Both the position numbers and the translations under genes were made by a program. Of a stretch of 64,000 bases of DNA, positions 25,104 to 38,400 are shown piece by piece. Source of the stretch: Rhytidiadelphus loreus (Eukaryota > Streptophyta > Bryopsida > Hypnales > Hylocomiaceae). The notes beneath the pieces are model-generated. The model ran no database searches and was not told the DNA's origin. It was given only the letters and a program-made list of their open reading frames with translations. Positions within the stretch are counted from its first letter, which is position 1. Every line of letters begins with the position of its first letter. Location: the NCBI GenBank assembly GCA_947034895.1, contig OX344764.1, positions 69,917,348-69,981,347 on the forward strand, written 5' to 3'.

Positions 25104-28100
25104 TCAACCTCGAACTTCTGTTCCACAAACAACCTTCCAATCCCCTCCATGACTTTTTGTTCGCTGTGAGTCGTCCGAGAAGAAAACTTGTTGACACTGT
25201 GCGGGAAATGCAAAGCAATTCACTCCCAAAGCAGCACGACTGGAGAAATTCACTAATGTGAATCCATACTTGTCACGCAGCACAGTTGCATTGCTCACTC
25301 CTAATTTTGCTGGTACCCATGAACAAACAAGTACAACACAACAATGACTGCGATAGTCTAATTCCAATATCTCTTGAATGGAACCCACATACTCCATGGT
25401 TTCCCAATGCTGAACCGCTTGCCCAAACCTCTTTCTTTTATAACACAATACTGATGTTGCGATGCCACTGTCGCATGTCACTTTCTCTTCTTCAGCACTT
25501 TCCACACGCAAGTGCATTCCATGAGCATACATGGCTCTGTAAGAAGTTGCTTTCATTTGTGGAAGCTTGGACGCCTCAATGACGTCTATGGAAGGCTTGT
25601 TTTCAAACTGCGTGGCTTTCTTCACTTCCACTGGCAACCAATCAACAAAGTTGGGCAATGCTGTGCACTCCTCCGGATATTGAATTCTGGAATTCCGTCC
25701 ATAGCGACGAACATGCTCGCGTTGGAAAGCATGCTTACATGCTGCCTTCTCTTCACATGCTCGCGTGTATTCCCTGTTCATTAGCAAACCAGTGAATGGC
25801 ATATTCCTATGTCTGCGTACTTTGTGTCACATACAGACTTCTGAAGGAGATGGAAGTTCTCATATTCTATACATTGAATTTGAACTTGACCTACGTTTTT
25901 GTTACTAAGTACAATTCCACATAATTTGTTAGTGCAGAACGCAATATTCTTATGTCGTCTTGTTGGAAACATATCCTCAAGAAACATGCATTACAACAAC
26001 TTGTATACATATAGGGGTACTCTTGCTGCACATAAGACTTGCTAGAACATGAAATTACTGCAAACATTACAGAATGGAAGTTGAACTTACTGCCGCCATT
26101 CCTCCAAATCTGTTGAATTGGAAAGCACAAAATCATGAGCCCATGCTACAAATTGCTCTGACATTTGACGTGGCCAACCACTTCCTTGCAACATTTCATC
26201 GTTCATTTTCTGCTCCTCCTTGTCATCCCAGACACGACGACATGTTCCTTCAAAACGTTGTAGGTATTCCATGCAATATCCCAAAGTCTCTGACATAGCA
26301 TACCCCTCTGCTATGCTGGCTTCTGGTCTAGCATACGTTCTCACGTAGTCTTTCAAAGTTTTCATATACCTTTCTATTGGATACATCCATCGACAATGAA
26401 TTGGTCCACATATATATAGTTCTTGCACTAAATGGATCATGAGGTGAGACATTATGTCCATGAATGTTGGAGGAAATTCTTTCTCCAACATACATAGAGC
26501 ATCAGCTGCATCCTTCATATCTGTATCTCTGTCCGCAATTTTGATTTCTCTTGCACACAGTCTTTGGAAAACTCGGCTCACCTTCATCACTGCTTGTCTT
26601 ACTTCTTCACTGAGAACGTTGTGGAGTGCAAGTGGTAGTACCTGCACATACATGCATAGTAAACAATCTATTTTCTCCAACAATAGAGACTATTTCTATA
26701 AGTACTATTGATATTACAAGAAAATGTAGAAAGCACTTGTAGTTGTCCATGTGAACCTCAGCAATTAGGATTCTTGTATGCAAACATCTTTACTTCAGAA
26801 AACAATGTCAAATTCAGTGAATGTCCTCTCCACCTTGTATGAGAGATACAGGTTCACCATCATTGCCATATTCAAAACAAAACCCCAGAATTCAAAATTG
26901 CAGAATCTGCTAAATCGTGATGTACTTGATGCATGAGGACATGGAAGTCGTGTGACTTCATGTAACGTAGCTTCCCTTCTTCCAAGCACTTGTGGATTGC
27001 ACCAACATAATTGCTTGGAGTCTTCAATTTCTTTAAAATGTCCATCACTATTGTCCTCTCACTTCCATTCAAAATATATGGAGCTGTAGGTATGTGAAAA
27101 TCATCCTTGTTGTTTTGGGGAGGTTGAAGCCATAAATCTTGTCGAATGCTCATAGCCTCCATGTCTTGCCTGCTACCAATAGAATCCTTTCCTCCCCATA
27201 TTGTCTTGGTGATATTTTCACACAGATTCTTCTCACAATGCATTGGATCTAGCAAATGTCAGCAAAGTAGCTTCTGCAAATACATTGCACACTGTTGTCA
27301 CGCATGAAATACACACTGTGTATGAAACCTTTCAGTTCTTTCAAAGATAATTGTGCTTAAAGACAAGTAGTACACTATTTTGTACAATTGAATTTACTCA
27401 CATCCAACAAGGTTGTGACTTTCATTCGAGAGTGATATTTATGTTCACACGTTGACAAAAACGCATTCCACCGCCATTAATTACTATTTTGTACTTTCCT
27501 GAACACATTGAACGCTCTATACATTTTTCCTGTCTCCTTCAAACACATTGTCCACAGAAGTTTCATGTGTGCATACTGCATCTTCATGTTACTAGTGCTT
27601 TCATGCGATTACTTTGTCTCCATATTCGCTCATGATATATATACAATGGCTACAATTGCTATGAATCCATCTGTTCAAGTGAAGCACATAAAACCATAAG
27701 TTGAATACACATCTACTTTGAAAAACACACACTATGCTGACCCTGATGATAGTCACTAAATACTACGTATCCTTCGTGAAACGCATTTGCTATTGTAAAG
27801 AATACATTCCTTGTTCTAGTGTTTCACAATATGAAGTTTGACTGTTCACTTCATGGATGCCTAACATGCTTCAGTGTATATTTCGGAAAACAAGGAGTAC
27901 ATTTCTGTGTTCTTCAAAGTGTATGTCATTCAAATGAACCTCCCAATATTGCATAGGGAGCAAACTAATTCCAAGAGGACATGGTACGCCCACTACTGTC
28001 TTCAAAGCATGTCTAAACGTAAAAGTGAAGAACTACCGACATGGGAAGCACACACTTGACACAACTTGTGCTATATAAAACGGTAATGGAAGAATTTCAT

Positions 28101-29841
28101 GTAGGGATTGAATATTGAAGTGCATATATAGTGAGCTCACTGTCCAATATGGGAGATCGTTCAGCGCACTGCAACGCTTCACACCATGTTCATGAACAGG
28201 GTCATTGTCACCACCCTTTCTTCCCCCTTCTGCTAAATAGGCTTCACGTTCTAGACCACAATTCCTTGTTTGCTCTGCAGTCATCTTTGTTGGAGGTGCT
28301 CTGAAGTCTACCTTTCCATCAAACTGCAGGTTCCGACGATATGGATGCATTCGGCTAGTCCACCTCCGACTGCCACCATATACAATCTTTCTCCCCTTTG
28401 CCTTTTTCTGTGAGTCCACTTTGTTGCCTGATTTTGCTGGACGAGCATTAGTGGCAGGCCCACAAACTGTGCATGCTTTGTACCCATGCGTGCACAAACC
28501 TGAAATTAAGCCATATTCGGGGTAATCTGATATTGTCCACATCAAGATACCTCTTAATGTAAAATGTCTTGTTCCTGGGGGCTTTGAAAAGTCTTGGGCT
28601 CTTATTCCTACCCAAATTTCTTGGAGCTCTTCTATTAACGGCCGTATGAAAACATCAATGTTTTCGTTTGTAGGTGACAATTTGCCGGACACCAGAATAC
28701 CTAATTGGATGAAGAACTTCTTTGTCACCAAGTATGGTGGCAAGTTGTAAATTAGGATCAACACCGGCCATGTTGAATGACTAGTACTGTTGTGGGTGAA
28801 TGGATTCACTCCATCAAGGGACATTCCAAATCGCAGGTTCCTCACCTCATGTCCAAATGACGGATCTATGTTTGTATGGACATGCTTCCAGGCGGGGCTA
28901 TCTGCAACTGACTTCATGATGCCCTGTTCCCTGTTTGGATGATCAGAATGAAAACGCAGGAGTTCTGCTATAGTTGGGGATCGAAACATACGACGCAGCC
29001 TAGGTATCAATGGAAAGTGTCGTATCACTCTCGCTGGGATCAATCCTGAACCGCTTATAAATCTTGACTTTCCACAGCCCGGACTTGGACATTCCTTCAA
29101 GTTCTCATTCTCACCCCGATACAGCACGCACCCTTTAGGACATGTGTGAATAATGTTGTAGTTCAATCCTAACCTCCTTATCAGTTTTTTTGCCTCATAG
29201 TGACTGACAGGAAGTTTGTTTGTACATGGCAAGAGCACAGTTGATAAGTATTTCATGCATTCATCTACATAAGCATTACTGACGCCATGTATGACGGCCA
29301 TATTCATGAGAACAATTGTAGCTGATATGATGCTCACTTTGCTTCCTTCAAACACAGGACGCGTTGCTGGTTCATACAATTCATCTAGTACCTCTGTGTC
29401 ATCGAAGACAGCATCAGTGTCATTGTCGTCTTCCAAAATATGTTGAGTGTCTTCCCGAATTCTGTCGCCTTCATCAAAAGCATCAAACAATTGACGTTGG
29501 ATATCATGATGGGGGTCCATGTGCTCCGCATACTCTGTTCGCATATGGTTATCATCAAAAACATTTCGTGTTGGCAACGCCTCCCCGCTTTCGTTTACCC
29601 AGATCCCTTCTTGTGGATAACCCCCTTCTGGGTCACCACCTACCATAGAACGCATGAGAAATGGATCTCTCTTGTAAACTTTCAAGTGCTCACGTATTAC
29701 TTGTATGCTGAAACGACGGCCTCCGTGGCATTTTGTGCAAGGACAACGAAATGTACTACATTGCTGCTCTCTAGCAACCCTCTATTCTGTTTCGAAGATT
29801 AAATCTTCCAATGGAATATGTAGACCATGACGTGATGACAT
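25104..29841 (-). pseudogene. CACTA (En/Spm) TnpD-type transposase, in-frame TAG near the start
   Basis: Transposase of the CACTA superfamily. The ATG at 29841 begins MSSRHGLHIPLEDLIFETE and is stopped by TAG at 29784-29782. The frame then continues with CPCTKCHGG and IREHLKVYKRD, the N-terminal transposon-associated zinc motif, and the Transposase_21 core (MSLDGVNPF, STWPVLILIYNLPPYL, GISDYPEYG-like and ARPAKSGNK segments) to a donor at 28141. Later pieces are at 27250-26920 (LDPMHCEKNLCENI to SHDFHVLMHQ), about 26640-26089 (DUF4218-like VLPLALHNVLSEEV, WMYPIERYMKTLK) and about 25810-25104 (DUF4216-like YVGSIQEILELDYRSHCCVV). The join between 28141 and 27250 is unresolved. It is transcribed away from the TnpA-like gene. 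Confidence 0.85.
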
Positions 29842-32420
29842 GATGAGTTTGTTACTCACAGACGAGATTTCACAAGCTCATACAAATTTGTTTCTTAGAT
29901 GGTGTTGTGCCGCACTTCTTTCCAAAGGCACCCCCACATCTGTACATGATGAGAATGTGACTTCTAAGAAAGGCGTAGTCGTCCTCCAGAAATGCAAATT
30001 CAGTAAGAACCAATTATTCCTTGCCACTCTTGTGGGTTGTCTCAGATCTTGTCTTCACTTCCCTGCACATTCATGTTCCACTCAATTTGTGTTCAGTGAA
30101 TCGCATCTAACAGAAGATAGAACAAAGAAATTGTTGTGCCTTTGTATCATGTATCACATGTACATAGATGTCTGAAGTAATTGCTAGGATTTCTGAAAAT
30201 ATCTCAGATGCAAACATTCCATTCAGTGGCCGTCAAATACATGACCACATTTGTTGTCCATTGTAGAAGTGCATAGGAAATTGTAGAAGCAGAAAGTCTC
30301 TTGGGAAGCCAATGTTATTCAATTACTTTTCAACAAGTACAACACTCTATAACATTACTTTTTGTACATTACCTTTTGAACTGTAAGCATACAAATTCAA
30401 CGTTTACAACTAACAAATGACATACGTATGAACGTTACTACAACAACATTTCTGCTAGCTAACATTACATTCACTTTCATGGTAACGTTCTGGAAAATGC
30501 CTAACTGCAATTCCGTGCTTCTATCATGTCTTCACATGTTGAAAGCTAACACACAATGACATAAAACATTGTAGGATACAGGACCTTACATGCATGACTG
30601 AAATGGAAAATTGCATTCTCATAATGTAGTTTATCATTTCTTGAAATTCTTCTTTATGACATTCTATGCCGACAATCCTCACGTTTCCTAAGACTTCTCT
30701 AATAGCGCTGCACTACAGTGTAATGGACACCTATACATACAATGTGTCATCTACAAATCATAGTAAACCGTTTCAAATGCACTTGTGTTCATGGTGAACA
30801 CATATGCAGTACAAAAACTTTGTTCAACATTGCATTAGTAATGTATGTACAGTGCAACTTTCTGAGGTTCATGTTCACTTCAAAGCGTTCCCCGAAAAGT
30901 GTTTTCAACGGTCGAAGCTAGTTGCAAATTCACGAGTTCAACTTACATTGCACATATAAACTACACCTTTCCAAACTTCTGAAACGCTGAAATTCATAGT
31001 TGCACAGCAGAGGCACAGAACATTATGTACATCTTCCTTCGTGCTACCATGCGGTCCTATTAAAAAACCGCCCATTTGTACTTCACGTATACCACGGTCC
31101 ACTCAGTGTCATTGAATGACAAAGTTCTGGTCACTGCTAGACATATTGTATGCTCACATACTCTCGAATGCACGCAACATCAAGTTCTGTACCAATCAGT
31201 ATATGAGAAGCTCTATTCTCTAATGAGTCGCCAAAGCATTCTGTACATTGGTTCTGCTCTTCTGAAATGCACATATAACTATGACCACTTCCTTCATACA
31301 AGGAATGGAAATGAGACAGTCATCTTTTTTTATCTTTGCATGGTAACCAAGTTTCTGTACCACGCTCAGGCGTCCCTGTTTGTCTTTTGATGTTCACGTA
31401 CAAATGCCTATAAGTCAACAAGGTGCCTATACTTTTGGAAAAAAATTCCTTCTACTGTACACATATCATTTTCCCATGACAATGTATTGTATCCTATGGT
31501 TTTTCAACATTGTAATCATTTTTTCTTTTTCTCACAAGTTGGAGGTCGTCCTGAATTACTCCTTTCCAAAGTCATTGCATGATAGTAATTTCAAACACGA
31601 AAGTAAGCAGGGAACTCTGCCAATCTGAATTCTTATGATAAATATCGAACTACATTGTTTCTTCCTTCATCAAAACCACGTTAAGTTCTGTTCCATAGAG
31701 GACCATACTGAATATAAAGCACGCAATACTCTCATTTTTGACTACCGAATCACAGTTTCCCTTCAGCTACTAGTATTGTACAACCTCTACTTGCTTACTT
31801 TCATATAGCCCCATGTGATGTACATTAGAATATGGGGTTAGAGCGTAATTGTTTTTAGAGAACAAATTCTAATGTCCTTTACTTTGAGCATGTTTGCAGT
31901 GACGTCATCATGTGCCTACAAAACAAGAGAATTAGATAACATGACACAATGCTTTCAATCACTGTTTTGCTTAATGGAAAACCTATACCAATGTACCCCT
32001 CTGATCTCATTGCTTTTACAGCAAAAGGACGTCCTCCTCATTTCATGTGGCACTTGAATACAATGCGACAAATACAAGCAACACTTTGCATACTTAGAAG
32101 CCTACAAAAATGAATGTCGTCATTCTCTGAATGGCAAACGTATGTTCCAAAAGAAAGAACTACTTCTAGACATACATGTACAGATGTCGTGTACAAAGTA
32201 GTTCCAAAAGTCTTGGAACCCAGTGCTGGTTTGCGCTTTCTACACAAGATAGTTCTAACCAATCCCTCAGTAGAAGACATCACTAGTGACCGTTCGGACA
32301 CGTGGCTTCCTGGAGTAATGGAACTACTACTAGCACTGCTGCTGCAGTTCAGAACTAGTGGATTTGTATCTTTGTCATCATGATCGTTGTTGAACGCATT
32401 AGTCCATTCAGCCGTCAAGC
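29842..32420. other. Spacer between divergent TnpD and TnpA-like genes
   Basis: About 2.6 kb without a supported coding region. It must contain both promoters. Many ACATTGTAC-like words recur but form no clear array. Confidence 0.4.
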
Positions 32421-35400
32421 ATGGAGTTCTCATTAACGGCGGAAACAGATGCCTCTCCTGTTACTGCTTACGAGGAAGAGCGGAACATCAGGAAGCAGAC
32501 TTTGCACGATGCAGTGCAACGAGACTTACTTGCATGTGGATTCTCTGAAGCAGCTTTGCTACGACCGTTGTTTTCAGGCGAGGGTAGCCGCGCACAGTCG
32601 AACATCCAACTCCAGAAGACGAAGAAGCACCGAAGACGGAAGCTCCAACCGGGTGCTGTAGACGAATTGTTCCTCCGTAGAACGCCAAGGCTTCAACTGG
32701 AGCATCCTCCTCATCGTCCACCTCACACTGTAGCAAATTCTTCTAGCACAAAGGTGAGTCTCTCCGTTCCGTCGTTGTAAACTCCACTTCGCTTCGCATT
32801 TTCATGCACATGCTGTAGATGTGAGTAAGTTCCGAAGGACGATTCTTCCTTGTGTTTGTCCAGAAATGGATGGCACTCACGGCTTCACGACATGCTTCTG
32901 TGCACGCAATTCTGGTTAGTGGCAGCTTCCCGCTTCGCAAATAGGCTACATCTTCAATAGTAGGCACTACTTTATTGCTTGCAGACTCGGTCACTATTTT
33001 CGATGGGCCAGCCTTCACTTGTATTGTACATAATCTCCTGTAGGTACTAGGGCTTTACCTATAGTAGGCCTACCGTCTTACATTTAGTGCCCCCTCTCGC
33101 CATACAGGTTGGCAACGTGAAAGTTACGGCCATAGAAAGACGTAGTGAACGGCTCTATGAATGGCGTTATTGTATTCTCTTAGGTTTTTCAGGCATCCAC
33201 GTCAATCCCATGCATTGGTCCGTGCATAATGGTCACGTAATGCTTGTCAAGGGATTCCTGTTGCAAGTCCTTCAATAGACCTTCATTGCATAAGAATTTT
33301 GTACTTAGGCTTCGCACTATTGAATGCTGCCAAGAAGTGCGATTTTCTTTTCTGCACTGGAAACCCTAAATGCTGGTTTGACCTCCATCAAGTTCCATGT
33401 CCGTGGCGTCATCTAGAAATTCTTTTTACAGCTGCACTTCCCCCCTTCTATTGCAAGTCTTCATATACAATTTTCTGTTCACAACGTTTGTCTTCTACAT
33501 TGCGTGTTGTTAAAGCTTACTGTCGACGACATTCACAATAATTTCTTGTCAAGGATGACAGACGAAAGTCCTTGAAGTACAGTCCTTCTCTAGTACTTCC
33601 AATTCTATGTTGTGCTTGTTCTGTACGCTCATGCAGGTCGACGCTTCTTCTTCACACTCATGCAGGGGGGCGTTGTGAGTAAGCCATAGTAGAAGGATGC
33701 TCTACTTATGCGAAGTTTTCTCGGAAATTGTCTTTGTATTTGACAACAAATTGCTATGATAGAGTCTCATAATATGTTGCCAACTTCTTTCTGAAACGCA
33801 GACTGAGGAGCAGCTCTGCACTTGGCCGGGCATAGGAAAGAAAGTAACAATGTCAAAGAAAGTAGGCGGGTTCGACAGAAACAGAGAACCAGCGGTGGAT
33901 GCAACAATGGAGGCGAGTCACACAATTTTGGCCAATCGTGTTCCAAGCACACAAGAAATTACTGAGCAGCATCCACATGCATCACCCGAGATAAGACCAA
34001 CCATTTTTGAAGAGGACAGCAGCGACCGTCGAATCTCTAGTCGGTCTAGGCTTTCGGAAGGCCCTCCAAGACCACCCGAGTCAGGGTTCCCTCTTCATGC
34101 TGCTAACAGTCGTCGAGGGATTGATTGGGGAGATGCTTACCAAGTACAGTATGGTCAATCGTCTGCTGCATGTTATGCACCTTTGTTTCAAAGGCCCTGG
34201 TCCCCTGTCCCTTACGGGGGTCCCAAATCTTACGACGGAGGTGCAGTGGAATATGGTGGCCGAGGATGGCCTTACGATGTCATCCCAACTTTTGAAGAAC
34301 GTAGAGGTGCTACACTGTATGCCTCACTGTCTGTTGCATGTGATGTTGTATGTCATTTGTGCTTTTAAGAAACCAAATATGGTCAACAACTAATTTTTTT
34401 TTACCATGTGTTTATCTGGTATTGCTACTTTATCGTTTGGTTTGCCTTGTAAACTTAACAAGAACTACTTCTGTAGTAAAGCACGTTTGAATTTTTGGAC
34501 ATGAGGTCGAATTACTTGTGCATGCTCATGAACTCAATTGTCGTTCTCTCCATGTTGTATGGAACAGTTCATTCGTATGTCTTACAAAAAATTCAAAGTT
34601 GTACAAGTATGTGTTGACATTTTTCTTGACATGTATTCTTCTTCACTGCTCCGATGCTATACTGCCATTTTATTGTGTTGTAAGGGTTTTTTGTGTCTGC
34701 AATGTTGTTTGCCATTTGTTTTGAAATAGTTAATGCTTTTCAGCACTTACTTGCAGGGTTGTCTTGTCTGACAGAATTTCGAGTTTTTGTGTCTAATAGA
34801 TGTCGCATGTCGCATGTCGAATTGTCGAGTTGTCGAATAAGGGCGGTTTTTGTTGTCGTGTACAGATTTCGGATTTCAAATTTTTTTACCCCTTGGTAAA
34901 ACGGACTGTCCTACGTGGCTGTGACGTGGCGTGCTTCCTGAGGGGCGACCGCGGGTAGGGGCGACCACGGGTAGGGGCGACCGCGGGTAGGGGGGCGACC
35001 GCGGGTAGGGGGCGACCACGGGTAGGGGCGACCACGGGTAGGGGCGACTGCGGGTAGGGGGGCGACCGCGGGTAGGGGGCGACCACGGGTAGGGGCGACC
35101 GCGGGTAGGGGGGCGACCGCGGGTAGGGGGCGACCACGGGTAGGGGCGACCACGGGTAGGGGGCGACCACGGGTAGGGGCGACCGCGGGTAGGGGGCGAC
35201 CATGGGTAGGGCGACCTCGGGTCCAAAATCCTGGGCGACTGCGGGTCCGAATCCAGGGCGACCGCGGGTCCGAAGTCCAGGGCGACTATGGGTCCGAAAT
35301 CCAGGGCGACTGCGGGTCCGAAATCCAGGGCGACCGCGGGTCCTACTTCATGGGCTACAAGTCTGGGGCCCCCACAACATTTTTTTTCCAATATTTATTC

Positions 35401-38400
35401 TTCAACCAACACATTCCACGGCAAATCGGCAATATATAAGCATTGAATTATATGCTCGGTACGTACCAAAGCAAATGAACATGCATTATGTAATGATATA
35501 TCATGGGACAATCAATTCATAAGCCTAAAACATAATAATAATAAAAACCTTGGACAATAATCATATTAATTTAAATGGAACTGCGTACATACATAGGGAT
35601 GATCTTCACAATTGAGTACCAAGACCACTCCTGTTTGAAATTGCACACTTATTTGCAAAAAATACGAATACCTTCATTAATCATCATCGTCAACACCAAA
35701 GTACCTTTTACAATCTTCCTGACTTTGTGAAGCCAAGTGATGGACTACACAAAATTCAAAATCTACCTATTTCATTACAAGCTTTGGCAACAAATCTTCA
35801 CTACAAGGCATTGATGTTAAATCCTTATAGTACTATTTGAAGGCCTCCACATCTATAATGCAACACATTACATTGTGAAGGTAGAATCGCTTTCCGCTTC
35901 ATCTGCATTGGGGTCGGTGTCTTCATGTGGCCCACTACTGTCATTAGCTCCTGAGACCTCGTTTTCATCATCCTCTCTGCTTGTAGGTTGAAGGATCACC
36001 TCACGTTCCACCTCAGAGTTCAAATTTCGCACTTGCGTTTCTAAACCACCAACAACTTCGGCTAGCACTAATCGCTTTGTCGGCCTCGATGCATCAGTGG
36101 TTCCATTGATAATAGGGCCTGTCGGTCGCTCAAGCACCTGCTACCCAACATGTTGACGCTCTGCTCTCGCTGCTGCGCTTGATGGCTAAGGATTACGAGT
36201 GAAATTTCGTTCTCCAATGACAAATGGATGGATCGCATGGTTTTGACGCTTGGGGTTCCGAGTCAATCTGTCTTGCGTCTTGCGGGTTCGTTTATTTCCT
36301 GATTTGGAGTGTTCACGCGATCGCCTGGATGATTCTCCAGGGCCTGACATCAACGAGGCCGGAGTAGGTTGTGGAGCTGAGCCATGAACTCCTTCATCAA
36401 CGATTTGTCGTAGATCATTATGTGTCGGCGACCTTGTTAGAGGAGTTGGTACTATCCTCGATGTTGTGGCAATGTCTACACTTGCAGGGCGATTGGACCC
36501 ACGGGTACGGGTCTCGTTGAATACCACTTGCAATGGCGCATCTGAATCGTACACCCTAGTTTCTGTTGCAGTGTTGTTGGTCGGTGCTAAACTTGGACGA
36601 ACTGCAGGTACCTCTTCAATATGCGACACCTCTTCTTGCCTTTCACCCTGTACATTAACTCGTACACCACTTCGGAGGTTCATTGGCATACTAGGCGGCA
36701 GACATGTGGCAATTGGAGACCTTACAAGCTCCACTTCATCTGCCACTGGAATATCTGCACCGTCATTGTTGTCATCAGGAGTTCTTTCCCTCGTTGGGTC
36801 TGCATTGATTACCGGAAATGCATCCCAAGCCGACACATGAGGGGCTTCGTCTCTGCGGTGGTGCGACGCCTCTGGAGAGCTCAATCCATCATCATCACCC
36901 ACGAAAGTGTTGTGGTATCGTCCTCGTGGAGGACTACCTACACGGGGCACCATACCAGCCCACCTATTTCCACGGAGGCGTTCTTCTACTACCACACGTC
37001 TCTATTCTTCTCTCAAATCTCTAAACCTAACTTCATCTTCGTCCCCCGAAGAATATGGTTCTTCATTCTCTTCATTTGTATCTCCATCTACAAGGTACTT
37101 TTCGTAGAATAGTGCTGGATTGTGTCCTTGTTTTTCACGTTCCAATTTGTTGTTGGTGTAGATATACACCAACATCTCAGCCTTCTTTGTGGCTAGGCGA
37201 TTACGCACTTTATCGTGTACAAACGAATACATGCTCCAGTTTCTTTCACAAGATGATGCTGAGCATGTCAGAGACAAAACTCTCCTTGCTATTTTTGGAA
37301 GAGCGTTCCCACCCACACGATTCCACCATTGATGAGGCAACAAGTTACATCGAGTAACATCTGGAGCCTCTTGTAATGGATCAAAGGGACCCGACTTCTC
37401 TTCAAATTCCGTCAACTCAGCAATTGCTTCATCTTCATCCACATTCAATGGTTCGCTCAATTTTCTGATGACTCGATTCAATGCCCGCTTTGCCTCTCCA
37501 TTGTTATGAAGCTCTTCCACATCTGTCAAATACGGGTTCAACAATGCCCCTGCGTAATGGAGGTCCGTGCGCATCAACTTCCAACGAGCATCAAATTGTT
37601 TTAGGAACTTCGTTGCGGTCTGCTCATCAAGAAAGAACGGAGCCTCTTTTAAAGTGCACACGTGCTGACGAAGGCTACTCATTATTATCCAAGCTTTCGG
37701 CATCGCCGGTATTTTGCCATCGAACTGGCGCAGAGCAAGAATCACTGGAAGAACCATGTGCTGGAAATTACCGCATTCCACCCAAAACACTTCCGAAACT
37801 ATGTCCTCTCGCGCTTTACGGGCCCGCTCTCTTGTAATGAGTCCGTTTGTTCTGCTGACCAAACTATTCTCAAATGGCATATACGTCTCGTCCCCCACCA
37901 CGAATTGAAGCGCTTGTTTGCACTCTACCAAACGGTCTATCATGAGAAAATGCACTGCGAAGCGTGTGGCCGCGGGAAGTCTCAATGACTTCTTTGGCGA
38001 GTACTTACGGAAGAGACCCAAAGTCAAGTGGTACTTCTTTATAAACTTCACAATTGCCCTGGCCTTATCCACTAGATCTTTGATCCTTTTTTCCTTTCCC
38101 CAGTCTTTCAAAAGTAAGTCCAATATATGTGCGGCACATCCTTGCGTATACATGTGGGGATACCTTGCTTGCAACTCGCGCATTGACCCTGTCATTACGG
38201 AAGCATTGTCTGTACACAATTGGACAATATTTCCTGGTCCCACCTGCTCTATGTAGGTAGCCATTGTATTCACCGTATACGCCATGTCTTTCCTCTCTCC
38301 TGTGGTGTCTACCGATCCCAGGAAGACATCACCCGCAGGGCAAACGAGCATCATATTCAACAAGGGACGGTGATTTGTATCTGACCATCCATCTGAACAG

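Noticed and set aside
16687..30000. Reading 16687 as the left end of the large CACTA element with TnpD
   Set aside because: The inverted terminus at 18516 and matching ATA duplications fit a separate 1.8-kb element better. No matching right end for a larger element was found in the window, so the ends of the large one stay unassigned.
32038..33018. Minus-strand frames opposite the first TnpA-like exon
   Set aside because: They are antisense to an exon with a good start and donor, and show no recognisable motifs.
34942..35344. Direct repeats resembling a CRISPR array
   Set aside because: There are no unique spacers of constant length, no cas genes, and this is plant nuclear DNA. The units are contiguous minisatellite repeats.
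34876..35391. Long proline/arginine-rich open frames across the GC arrays (also at 39.4, 44.5, 47.8, 52.1 and 58.9 kb)
   Set aside because: They arise from repeat units lacking stop codons in several frames on both strands. There is no start context, no domain and no conserved frame.
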